The notes under the pieces are model-generated. The model did not search any database, had not been told where the DNA came from, and saw nothing but the letters and a program-made list of their open reading frames with translations. DNA of 13,478 bases, from the NCBI GenBank assembly GCA_011051425.1, contig DRLF01000269.1, forward strand, positions 1 through 13,478. Reading direction: 5' to 3'. Shown piece after piece: positions 5,776-12,864 of the stretch; positions within the stretch are counted from its first letter, which is position 1; each line of letters begins with the position of its first letter. This DNA comes from Thiolapillus brandeum. Its GTDB lineage: Bacteria > Pseudomonadota > Gammaproteobacteria > Chromatiales > Chromatiaceae. The position numbers were made by a program, and so were the translations under genes.

Positions 5776-8496
5776 ATGAAAATCAACGAGCCAGTAACAG
5801 ACAACGAAATCGTGATGAAGGATGGGCAGTTCATCGTTTCCACCACGGACAGGAAAGGCATCATCCAATCCATCAACCGCGATTTCATCGAGATCAGCGG
5901 CTTCTCTTCCGATGAGCTGATCGGCAGAAACCACAACCTCGTACGCCACCCGGATATGCCACCGGAAGCCTTCGAGGATCTGTGGCGCACCATCAAGGCC
6001 GACAAGCCCTGGATCGGCATCGTGAAGAACCGTTGCAAGAACGGTGATTTCTACTGGGTGAAGGCCAATGTCACCCCCATGCGGGATCACGGCCATGTCA
6101 CCGGTTACATGTCTGTACGCACCAAGCCTACCCGACAGGAAATCGAACAGGCAGACACCCTGTACAAGAAGGTGCGTGCCGGTGAAGCAAGTCTGAAACC
6201 ATCACGTTTCAAGCGGGTCGTGCGCTATCTGGGCAACATGGGAATGTCCAAATACCTGACCCTGCTGCAAGTTGCGTCGGTACCCGCCATGGCGGGCATT
6301 GCCTGGCTGGCCCGTCAGGGTGCCGACCTCTCTACCCTGGCCATGGTAATTGGAGGCACTGCGGTCTTCTTTACCCTTGCCATTCATGCACTTAAGCAAT
6401 ACACCCAGCGCCCTGTCAATCAGGCGATCGCCGCCATGCAGCAGATTGCCAATGGCGACTACTTCCAGTGGGTTGAAACCCACCGGGATGACGAACTCGG
6501 CCGGCTGCTGCAGAACATTCAGTCCGCACAGATTCGTCTGGGGTACGAAGTAAACGAGATCCGTCAGCAGGCCAATTCGCTCAGCCGCGTGCAGGAAGCC
6601 CTGGGCAGCGTGAACGCAAATGTCATGATCGCCGACCAGGATCTCAACATCATCTACCTGAACAAAGCCGTAAAAGAGATGATGCGCAATGCCGAAGACG
6701 ATATCCGCAAGGAACTGCCGGAATTCGACAGCAGCAGTCTCATGGGAGCCAATGTGGATGTCTTCCACAAGAACCCGACCCATCAGAGAGGCATGATGGA
6801 GCGGCTGCAGGATTCTTTCACGACCGAATTCGAACTTGGCGGACGCTCATTGCGGCTCACTGCCAATCCCATCATCAACGAACAGGGTGAACGTCTGGGT
6901 ACCGTAGTGGAATGGCTCGACCGCACCAGCGAAGTCGCTGTGGAGCGTGAAATCCAGAGCATCGTGGACAACGCCCTGATGGGCAATCTCACCGAACGCG
7001 TCAGCCTGGAAGGCAAGGAAGGCTTCTTCCGCAGCCTCAGCGGCGGCGTGAACGACCTGATGCAGATACTGGAACAGGTCATCGACGATACAGCCAGCGT
7101 ACTCGGTTCCCTGGCCAGGGGCGAACTCGACAAGACCATCGACAGAGACTATGAAGGTTCCTTCGCCCGTCTGAAAGACGATGTCAATGCCACCATAGCC
7201 AACCTGACCCGCGTTATCGGCAGCATCCGCAACAGCGCCGATGCCGTAGAGAATGCCTCCCAGGAAATCGCAGAGGGCAACATGGATCTTGCACGCCGCA
7301 CTGAAATGCAGGCATCCAACCTGGAAGAGACCGCTTCCAGCATGGAAGAGATCACTTCCACGGTACGCCAGAATGCAGACAACTCCGGCAAGGCCAGCGA
7401 ACTCGCCAGCGTCACGCTGGATCAGGCGGTAAACGGCGGCAGTGTAGTGAAAAACACCATCACCGCCATGGAGAAGATCACGGACTCCAGCAAGAAGATC
7501 GCCGCCATCATCAGCGTCATCGATGACATCGCCTTCCAGACCAACCTGCTGGCCCTGAATGCCGCGGTGGAAGCCGCACGCGCCGGTGAACAGGGTCGCG
7601 GCTTCGCCGTGGTCGCCACCGAAGTGCGCAATCTTGCCCAACGCAGCGCTACCGCTGCCAAGGAAATCAAGGAGCTCATCGAAGACAGCGTCAACAAGGT
7701 CGAAGAGGGTTCAGACCTGGTGGATCAATCCGGCAAGACCCTGGATGAAATCGTCACTTCGGTGAAGAAGGTAAACGACTTTATTGCCGAAATCGCTGCC
7801 GCCAGCTCTGAACAGTATGCCGGCATCGACCAGGTCAACCAGGCCGTCTCCCAGATGGACGAGGTGACCCAGCAAAATGCCGCGCTGGTGGAAGAAGCCG
7901 CACAAACCAGCCAGATGATGGACGAACAGGCCAAGGAACTGGGCGAGCTCATTTCCTTCTTCAAGACCGATGGTGTTTCTGACAACAGCTGGGACCAGAC
8001 GGAACGGCGCTCAGCCGACCGCCCCTGGTCCGAGGCCAGTCAGCATTCCGAGCTGGATTTCGCCACGGCACGCACCAAGCACAAACTGTGGAAAACCCGT
8101 CTGCGGGCCTTCCTGGACGGCGATGAAGCCATGCGTGAAGAAGAAGCTGTCTCACACCACGCCTGCGACCTGGGAAAATGGCTGTACACCACTGGCATGC
8201 GTGAGCATGGAAATATGCCCAGGATGCGGGAACTGGAAAAGATCCATGCAGAGATGCATACCCTGATCAAACAGGTGATACAGGCCAAGCATTCAGGAGA
8301 CAACCGCAAAGCAGAAGCCATATATGCCCGCGTGGAAAAATACTCTGATCAGATCGTTGCACTCCTGGAACAGCTGGAACAGGAAACCGGCGCCAGCACC
8401 GCTTACTCAGCACCCCTCGCTCCGGCCAGAACTGATACTCAGACGAGGCCAAAACTGCAGGCCGTGGGTGCAGACGACGTATGGGACGAGTTCTGA
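5776..8496 (+). CDS. Aer-like methyl-accepting chemotaxis protein with two PAS domains, CZB domain and CheR/CheB tether
   Basis: A 906-residue receptor, likely the dedicated input of this operon. An Aer-type PAS (about 10–120) carries NLVRHPDMP (54–62) and [14 protein letters not shown] (from 78); Arg57, His58 and Asp60 match positions known to matter for FAD binding in E. coli Aer. Two membrane helices (about 161–179 and 186–206) with a tiny loop leave no periplasmic domain. HAMP (about 207–260), a second PAS (about 268–385), a further HAMP-like stretch (about 391–480) and the methyl-accepting hairpin follow, with the tip around [17 protein letters not shown] (from 585). A CZB zinc-binding domain comes next (His769, Cys797 in HHACDLGKW, His824 and His828). 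The chain ends V-W-D-E-F, a CheR/CheB pentapeptide. ATG 5776 has a good ribosome site (ACGGAGAA); an in-frame ATG at 5707 lies within cheW and precedes the PAS, so it is rejected. The protein probably senses redox or energy state plus zinc or oxidants. Confidence 0.95.
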   Translation: MKINEPVTDNEIVMKDGQFIVSTTDRKGIIQSINRDFIEISGFSSDELIGRNHNLVRHPDMPPEAFEDLWRTIKADKPWIGIVKNRCKNGDFYWVKANVTPMRDHGHVTGYMSVRTKPTRQEIEQADTLYKKVRAGEASLKPSRFKRVVRYLGNMGMSKYLTLLQVASVPAMAGIAWLARQGADLSTLAMVIGGTAVFFTLAIHALKQYTQRPVNQAIAAMQQIANGDYFQWVETHRDDELGRLLQNIQSAQIRLGYEVNEIRQQANSLSRVQEALGSVNANVMIADQDLNIIYLNKAVKEMMRNAEDDIRKELPEFDSSSLMGANVDVFHKNPTHQRGMMERLQDSFTTEFELGGRSLRLTANPIINEQGERLGTVVEWLDRTSEVAVEREIQSIVDNALMGNLTERVSLEGKEGFFRSLSGGVNDLMQILEQVIDDTASVLGSLARGELDKTIDRDYEGSFARLKDDVNATIANLTRVIGSIRNSADAVENASQEIAEGNMDLARRTEMQASNLEETASSMEEITSTVRQNADNSGKASELASVTLDQAVNGGSVVKNTITAMEKITDSSKKIAAIISVIDDIAFQTNLLALNAAVEAARAGEQGRGFAVVATEVRNLAQRSATAAKEIKELIEDSVNKVEEGSDLVDQSGKTLDEIVTSVKKVNDFIAEIAAASSEQYAGIDQVNQAVSQMDEVTQQNAALVEEAAQTSQMMDEQAKELGELISFFKTDGVSDNSWDQTERRSADRPWSEASQHSELDFATARTKHKLWKTRLRAFLDGDEAMREEEAVSHHACDLGKWLYTTGMREHGNMPRMRELEKIHAEMHTLIKQVIQAKHSGDNRKAEAIYARVEKYSDQIVALLEQLEQETGASTAYSAPLAPARTDTQTRPKLQAVGADDVWDEF

Positions 8497-8498
8497 TC

Positions 8499-8795
8499 AT
8501 GACCGGCAGCAGCACATCTTTGCATCTCGACCCGCATCTGGAGCTCGACAATCTGCCGGAACTGGCGCAGAAGCTGCGCGAGTCTCTGATGCAGGATGAT
8601 GCTCCACTGGTTCTGGACGGTTCCGGAATTCAGAGCATCGATGGCGCCGCGATACAGTTGCTGCTGCTGGCTGTACAGACTGCCAAAGAAAAAAACATCC
8701 CCTGCAGCTGGCATCAGCCCTCCTCTGCTTTGAGCAAGGCGGTGGCACTGCTGGGACTCACGGACGACATGTTACTGGAGGCAACAGAGCAATGA
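8499..8795 (+). CDS. STAS-domain protein of the chemotaxis operon
   Basis: A 98-residue single STAS domain, the fold of anti-sigma-factor antagonists. The core reads APLVLDGSGIQSIDGAAIQLLLLA (about residues 35–57 in part). In SpoIIAA-type antagonists the loop is D-S-S-G with a phosphorylated serine; here it is D48-G-A-A, so the phospho-acceptor is absent and switching by serine phosphorylation is unlikely. STAS proteins of this kind are found in chemosensory operons, where their role is poorly defined; a structural or binding role within the array is a guess. The start at 8499 lies 2 bases after the receptor stop with GGGACGAG (8483–8490) as ribosome site; ATG 8481, inside the receptor gene, would add six residues and is less likely. 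The stop overlaps the cheR start by 4 bases (ATGA). Confidence 0.88.
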   Translation: MTGSSTSLHLDPHLELDNLPELAQKLRESLMQDDAPLVLDGSGIQSIDGAAIQLLLLAVQTAKEKNIPCSWHQPSSALSKAVALLGLTDDMLLEATEQ

Positions 8796-9646
8796 GCGGT
8801 TCAGCTGCAAGATCTGCCCGTCAGGGATTTGAATTCACCGACCAGGATTTTTCCAGGCTTCGGGAGCTGGTCTATCAGCACACGGGCATCCGCATGGCCG
8901 ACAACCGGCGTGACCTGATCTACGGCCGGCTGTCACGACGCCTGCGCGCCCTGGGGCTGCACAGTTTTGGCTCCTATTGCAGACTCATCGAAGATGGCCA
9001 CGGCGATGAACTGGAAGCATTCACCAACGCCGTCACGACCAACCTCACCGCCTTCTTCCGGGAAGCCCATCATTTCGATTATCTGGCCGATACCCTGATT
9101 CCCGATCTGATGAAAAGGAACCGGGACAGCCGGCGCATCCGGCTCTGGTCTGCCGGCTGTTCCACAGGAGAAGAGCCCTACACCCTGGCGATGATGCTGC
9201 GGGAGAACATTCCGGACATCCACAACTGGGATGTGCGCATACTGGCCACCGACCTCGATTCCGAAGTGCTGGCCAAAGCCGCAGCCGGGATCTATGAGCA
9301 GCAGAACATACAGCGGGTATTAGGTGACCGCCTGCAACGCTGGTTCAGAAAAGGAACCGGCATCCACAAGGGTAAAGCCAAAGTGCTTTCCGAACTTCAG
9401 GAACTGATTGCCTTCAGAAAACTTAACCTGATGGAAAGCTGGCCGATGAAAGGGCCATTCGACGTGATCTTTTGCCGAAATGTGCTGATCTACTTCGACA
9501 AACCGACACAGAAGAAACTGTTCGAACGGTTTGCCGGCATCCTCGTGCAGGAAGGTCATTTGTTTATCGGACATTCCGAAAGCCCGATGGACCTTACAGA
9601 CCGGTTCACTCTCATCGGACAGTCCATTTACAAAAAGAACAGATAA
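8792..9646 (+). CDS. cheR: Chemoreceptor glutamate methyltransferase CheR
   Basis: It methylates glutamates on the receptor with S-adenosylmethionine, raising CheA activity during adaptation. The 284 residues show the N-terminal helical domain (FTDQDFSRLRELVYQHTGI from about 15), the TNLTAFFRE loop (83–91), the SAM-binding motif WSAGCSTGEEPY (119–130), ATDLD (152–156), and the late motif FCRNVLIYFD (about 228–237) with GHSES near the end. Length and motifs are complete. It is translationally coupled to the STAS gene through the ATGA overlap. The receptor ends in an xWxxF pentapeptide, which CheR proteins with a suitable beta-subdomain bind; whether this CheR has that insertion needs alignment. 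Confidence 0.97.
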   Translation: MSGSAARSARQGFEFTDQDFSRLRELVYQHTGIRMADNRRDLIYGRLSRRLRALGLHSFGSYCRLIEDGHGDELEAFTNAVTTNLTAFFREAHHFDYLADTLIPDLMKRNRDSRRIRLWSAGCSTGEEPYTLAMMLRENIPDIHNWDVRILATDLDSEVLAKAAAGIYEQQNIQRVLGDRLQRWFRKGTGIHKGKAKVLSELQELIAFRKLNLMESWPMKGPFDVIFCRNVLIYFDKPTQKKLFERFAGILVQEGHLFIGHSESPMDLTDRFTLIGQSIYKKNR

Positions 9647-9672
9647 AACGACAGGAAAGGAATATACAGATC

Positions 9673-10824
9673 ATGAGTATACGTGTTCTCGTCATCGATG
9701 ATTCCGCACTGGTGCGCAACCTGCTGAAACGCATCCTCGACCAGGATCCACAGATCAAGGTCGTGGGTACCGCGGCAGACGCCTATATAGCGCGGGAAAA
9801 GATCAAGAAGCTGCATCCGGATGTTCTGACGCTTGATGTCGAAATGCCGAAAATGGACGGCATCACCTTCCTCAAGAATCTCATGCGCCTGCATCCCATG
9901 CCGGTGGTAATGGTATCTTCACTCACTGCGAAAGGTGCGGAAGTCACCCTGCAGGCACTCGAACTGGGCGCCATCGATTTTGTCACCAAGCCCCAGGGCG
10001 ACTTCAGCGGTTCCTTGGAAACTGCCGGCGAAGAAATCATCCACAAGATTAAAACCGCCGCCAAGGCCAATATCCGGGCTGCCGGTCGCGGGCGAACTTC
10101 AGCGCCACTCTCAGTAGAAGAAAAACAGAGCGTGGATGCCATTCTCCCCGCATCGGGCAAGAAACGCCTGAGCGGCAGCATGCCTCCCCTGCTCGCCATC
10201 GGCGCCTCCACCGGCGGCACCGAAGCCATCAAGGACGTGCTGGTTGAACTGCCCGCAGATATGCCTGCCATCGTGATCACCCAACATATCCCACCGGGGT
10301 TCAGTACGGCTTTCGCCCAGCGCATGAACCGGCTCGCCGCACTCACCGTACATGAAGCGGAAGAAGGACAGCAGATTTTGCCGGGACACGTCTACATTGC
10401 GCCGGGCGCCCAACATTTGCTGGTAGCCGCAAACGATAAAGGCTACTACTGCAAACTCAGTAACGGACCTCGCGTCAACCGCCACAAACCTTCGGTGGAT
10501 GTACTGTTCCGCTCCGTCGCACAGACTGCGGGAAGGAATGCGACCGGTGTGATTCTCACCGGTATGGGTGATGATGGCGCTCGATCCCTGCTGGAAATGC
10601 GGGAAGCGGGCGCCAGAACAATCGCACAGGATGAAGAAAGCAGCGTGGTCTGGGGAATGCCAGGCATGGCAGTCAAACAGGGGGCGGCCGAGCAGATCCT
10701 GCCCCTGGAAAAAATTCCGGCGACGCTTATCTATCTGTTGTCCGGCAAGAGCAAATCCAAACAGGCGTCGGGTTCGTTGCACAGGCTGCGTGCAGCCGCA
10801 GCGACTACGCCATCATTTTCGTAA
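9673..10824 (+). CDS. cheB: Protein-glutamate methylesterase/deamidase CheB
   Basis: It removes methyl groups from receptors (and deamidates glutamines) when phosphorylated by CheA, closing the adaptation loop. The 383 residues have a receiver domain with Asp9, Asp10 and phospho-acceptor Asp55 (LTLDVEMPKMDG) and TKPQGDF near its end, then a linker (about 135–170) and the methylesterase domain with the catalytic triad Ser179 (GASTGG), His205 (TQHIPPGF) and Asp301 (GMGDDG). The start at 9673 sits 26 bases after cheR behind AGGAAAGGA; the frame is open further upstream to an ATG at 9472 inside cheR, but the receiver domain begins exactly at 9673. The tail (about 355–383) is rich in Ser, Lys and Ala and probably disordered. 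Confidence 0.97.
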   Translation: MSIRVLVIDDSALVRNLLKRILDQDPQIKVVGTAADAYIAREKIKKLHPDVLTLDVEMPKMDGITFLKNLMRLHPMPVVMVSSLTAKGAEVTLQALELGAIDFVTKPQGDFSGSLETAGEEIIHKIKTAAKANIRAAGRGRTSAPLSVEEKQSVDAILPASGKKRLSGSMPPLLAIGASTGGTEAIKDVLVELPADMPAIVITQHIPPGFSTAFAQRMNRLAALTVHEAEEGQQILPGHVYIAPGAQHLLVAANDKGYYCKLSNGPRVNRHKPSVDVLFRSVAQTAGRNATGVILTGMGDDGARSLLEMREAGARTIAQDEESSVVWGMPGMAVKQGAAEQILPLEKIPATLIYLLSGKSKSKQASGSLHRLRAAAATTPSFS

Positions 10825-10849
10825 GCAATCACAACTCAGGAGAAAAAAA

Positions 10850-11212
10850 ATGAATATCATGGTAGTGGACGACAGCCTGGCAATGCGCCTCATCGTCATG
10901 AAAACCCTGCGCGAAGCCGGCTACGACGGTCACGATATCACCCAGGCAGCCGATGGCGCCAAGGCGCTGGAAGCCATCAAGGAAGATGAGCCGGATCTGG
11001 TATTGTGCGACTGGAACATGCCCAACATGACCGGTCCGGAACTGCTGGAAACGCTCAAGGATGAAGGCATCAACCTCAAGTTCGGCTTCGTCACCACAGA
11101 AGCATCCGAGGAAATGCGCACCAAAGCCAACGAGCTCGGCGCACGCTTCCTCATTGCCAAGCCCTTCACTCCGGAATCCTTCAAGGAAAAGCTGGACCCC
11201 TACCTCAACTAG
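10850..11212 (+). CDS. cheY: CheY-like single-domain response regulator
   Basis: A 120-residue receiver with no output domain, the diffusible signal from CheA. The acidic pair Asp7/Asp8, phospho-acceptor Asp54 (LCDWNMPNMTG), Thr82 (FVTTEAS) and Lys104 (AKPF) are all present. The position equivalent to Tyr106 of E. coli CheY, three before the lysine, is Leu101. That aromatic switch residue is usually kept in CheY proteins acting on FliM, so a different target, a phosphate-sink role or simple subfamily variation is possible. A strong ribosome site (AGGAG, 10838–10842) precedes ATG 10850; the frame extends back to an ATG at 10568 within cheB, but the receiver starts at 10850. The next gene begins 10 bases after the stop, with its ribosome site overlapping the cheY stop codon. 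Confidence 0.95.
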   Translation: MNIMVVDDSLAMRLIVMKTLREAGYDGHDITQAADGAKALEAIKEDEPDLVLCDWNMPNMTGPELLETLKDEGINLKFGFVTTEASEEMRTKANELGARFLIAKPFTPESFKEKLDPYLN

Positions 11213-11222
11213 GAGCAAGACC

Positions 11223-11711
11223 ATGCCAAGTATCCCATTACCCAAGCCTGTCGAGTTACAGCAGATGCTGGCCATGATGTACGGCAGCGACCTCAAGGCA
11301 GAACCCGGCAATCCGATACCGGCCACACCGGGCAACAAATCCCTGGTAGCACTCTATGTCGATGATGATGATGTGCCTGTGGCCACCTGCGCGGTGGACT
11401 ACAACTTCACGGCTTTCGCCGGCGCATCACTTACAAAGATCCCCCTGGGAACCGCAAAGGAATGTGCTGAAACCGGTGATTTTTCCGAGATCATGGTCGG
11501 CAACGTGCATGAGATCATGAACATCTGCTCCCGGCTGCTGATGAACAGCGACAGCCCGCATCTGCGGCTGCTGACGCTGTACAGTTCGCCGGAAGAAATG
11601 CCGGAGGATGTGCAGGAACTGGTACAGGAACCGCCTGCCACAGCAGACTTCAGTATTTCTTTCGCCAACTATGGCGATGGCGGAATTTCATTCCAGTCAC
11701 TGGTTGCCTGA
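11223..11711 (+). CDS. Putative CheX/CheC-like CheY-P phosphatase
   Basis: A 162-residue soluble protein that I do not recognise with certainty. It has no signal peptide or membrane segment. A helix-rich start leads into strand-like segments (ALYVDDDDVPVATCAVDY from 43), then SEIMVGNVHEIMNICSRLL (88–106) and a C-terminal part ending ISFQSLVA. The stretch Glu97-x2-Asn100-x22-Pro123 matches the signature [D/S]-x3-E-x2-N-x22-P of the CheC/CheX/FliY phosphatases, except that the first residue is Gly93. One motif copy and a length near 160 fit CheX better than CheC. It directly follows cheY (10 bases apart, AGGAG at 11211–11215 overlapping the cheY stop), a fitting place for a phosphatase in an operon with no cheZ. 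The gene is real on coupling and codon grounds; the function is inference. Confidence 0.6.
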   Translation: MPSIPLPKPVELQQMLAMMYGSDLKAEPGNPIPATPGNKSLVALYVDDDDVPVATCAVDYNFTAFAGASLTKIPLGTAKECAETGDFSEIMVGNVHEIMNICSRLLMNSDSPHLRLLTLYSSPEEMPEDVQELVQEPPATADFSISFANYGDGGISFQSLVA

Positions 11712-11767
11712 AATGCAGGATACCGTCCGCCATGGAAGGCGATGCGGAGGAAGCAGGTGAATCTGAC

Positions 11768-12853
11768 CTACAGTACAGCCTTGGGATAGGATCCCAGCAC
11801 CTTGTACATGCCTGCCTGCTTTTCCAGGGCCGCCAGCGCCTGGCGCACATGGGGTTCATCCTTGTGGCCATCCACATCGATGAAGAACACGTAGTCCCAT
11901 ACGCCACGCCGTGAAGGACGGGATTCGATGCGCGTCATGCTCACGCCGTGCTCGGCCAGCGGCTCCAGCAGACGATGCAGCCCGCCGGCTTCGTTTCTGG
12001 TGGAAATAAGCAGGCTGGTCTTGTCTTCCCCCGAAGGCGGCACCTGCTGATTGCCGATAATGAGAAAACGGGTGGTATTGCCCGGCTCGTCTTCGATGTT
12101 ATGTGCCAGCACACTCAGGTTATAGATTTCCCCCGCCGTTTCGCTGGCAATAGCCGCCGACCCGGCATCTTCCCGTGCCATGGCTGCCGCCTCGGCATTG
12201 CTGCCCACGGCGATGCGTTTTACATTGGGCAAATGCCTGTCGAGCCAGCTGCGGCACTGCGCCAGCGACTGCTGATGTGAATACACGGTTTTCAGTTCAT
12301 CCAGGGAACCTGCATTGGACAACAGGTTGTGATGGATACGCAGGGTCACCTCCCCACAGATCTGCAGCGGTGAGCTGAAGAACATGTCCAGGGTATGACT
12401 GATGACACCTTCCGTGGAATTTTCCACGGGCACCACACCATACTGGCAGTTGCCTGCCTCCACTTCCTGGAAGACATCCGAAATGGAACCCAGCGGCGTC
12501 GTGGTGACCGAATGACCGAAATGTTTGAGTGCCGCCGCTTGGGTAAAAGTTCCTTCCGGCCCCAGGAAAGCGATGTTCAGGGGATACTCCAGCGCCAGGC
12601 AGGCTGACATGATCTCACGGAACAGCCGTGCCATTTCTTCCGCATCCAGTGGCCCCCTGTTGCGCTCCTTGACCTTGCGCAGCACCTGGGCTTCGCGCTC
12701 CGGGCGGTAGAAGACCGTGTCTCCATCACCTTCCTGCTTGATACGGGCAACCTCTGCCGCCGCTTCCGCACGGGCATTGATGAGGTTCTGAATCTCCTCA
12801 TCGATGGCGTCGATGCGCTCACGAATGGCATTGAGCTTTTCCGCTTCAGTCAT
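11768..12853 (-). CDS. pheA: Bifunctional chorismate mutase / prephenate dehydratase (P-protein)
   Basis: It converts chorismate to prephenate and then to phenylpyruvate, the phenylalanine branch. The 361 residues hold an AroQ chorismate mutase (about 1–90) with Arg11, Arg28 and Lys39 at the same numbers as in E. coli and FYRPEREAQVL (48–58). The prephenate dehydratase domain (about 92–268) starts IAFLGPEGTFT and includes ENSTEGVISHTLD (144–156) and the catalytic TRF motif (261–263). The C-terminal ACT domain (about 278–355) carries the phenylalanine-binding ESRPSR (310–315), so feedback inhibition by phenylalanine is expected. The start is 11 bases after serA with AGAGG overlapping the serA stop region. 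It converges with the chemotaxis operon, 56 bases apart, without a clear terminator. Its usual downstream partner hisC is displaced by that operon. Confidence 0.97.
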   Translation of the reverse strand: MTEAEKLNAIRERIDAIDEEIQNLINARAEAAAEVARIKQEGDGDTVFYRPEREAQVLRKVKERNRGPLDAEEMARLFREIMSACLALEYPLNIAFLGPEGTFTQAAALKHFGHSVTTTPLGSISDVFQEVEAGNCQYGVVPVENSTEGVISHTLDMFFSSPLQICGEVTLRIHHNLLSNAGSLDELKTVYSHQQSLAQCRSWLDRHLPNVKRIAVGSNAEAAAMAREDAGSAAIASETAGEIYNLSVLAHNIEDEPGNTTRFLIIGNQQVPPSGEDKTSLLISTRNEAGGLHRLLEPLAEHGVSMTRIESRPSRRGVWDYVFFIDVDGHKDEPHVRQALAALEKQAGMYKVLGSYPKAVL

Positions 12854-12864
12854 GCAGCGTGCCT

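Noticed and set aside
6847..7641. Minus-strand 264-codon open frame inside the receptor gene
   Set aside because: Antisense shadow of the repetitive receptor coiled coil; the plus frame is clearly coding.
9472..9672. Upstream in-frame ATG for cheB
   Set aside because: It overlaps cheR extensively; the receiver domain starts exactly at 9673 behind AGGAAAGGA.
10568..10849. Upstream in-frame ATG for cheY
   Set aside because: It lies within cheB; the receiver begins at 10850 with a strong AGGAG site.
11712..11767. Possible bidirectional terminator between the CheX-like gene and pheA
   Set aside because: Only 4-bp stems such as CCTG/CAGG or CGCC/GGCG without T tracts are visible.
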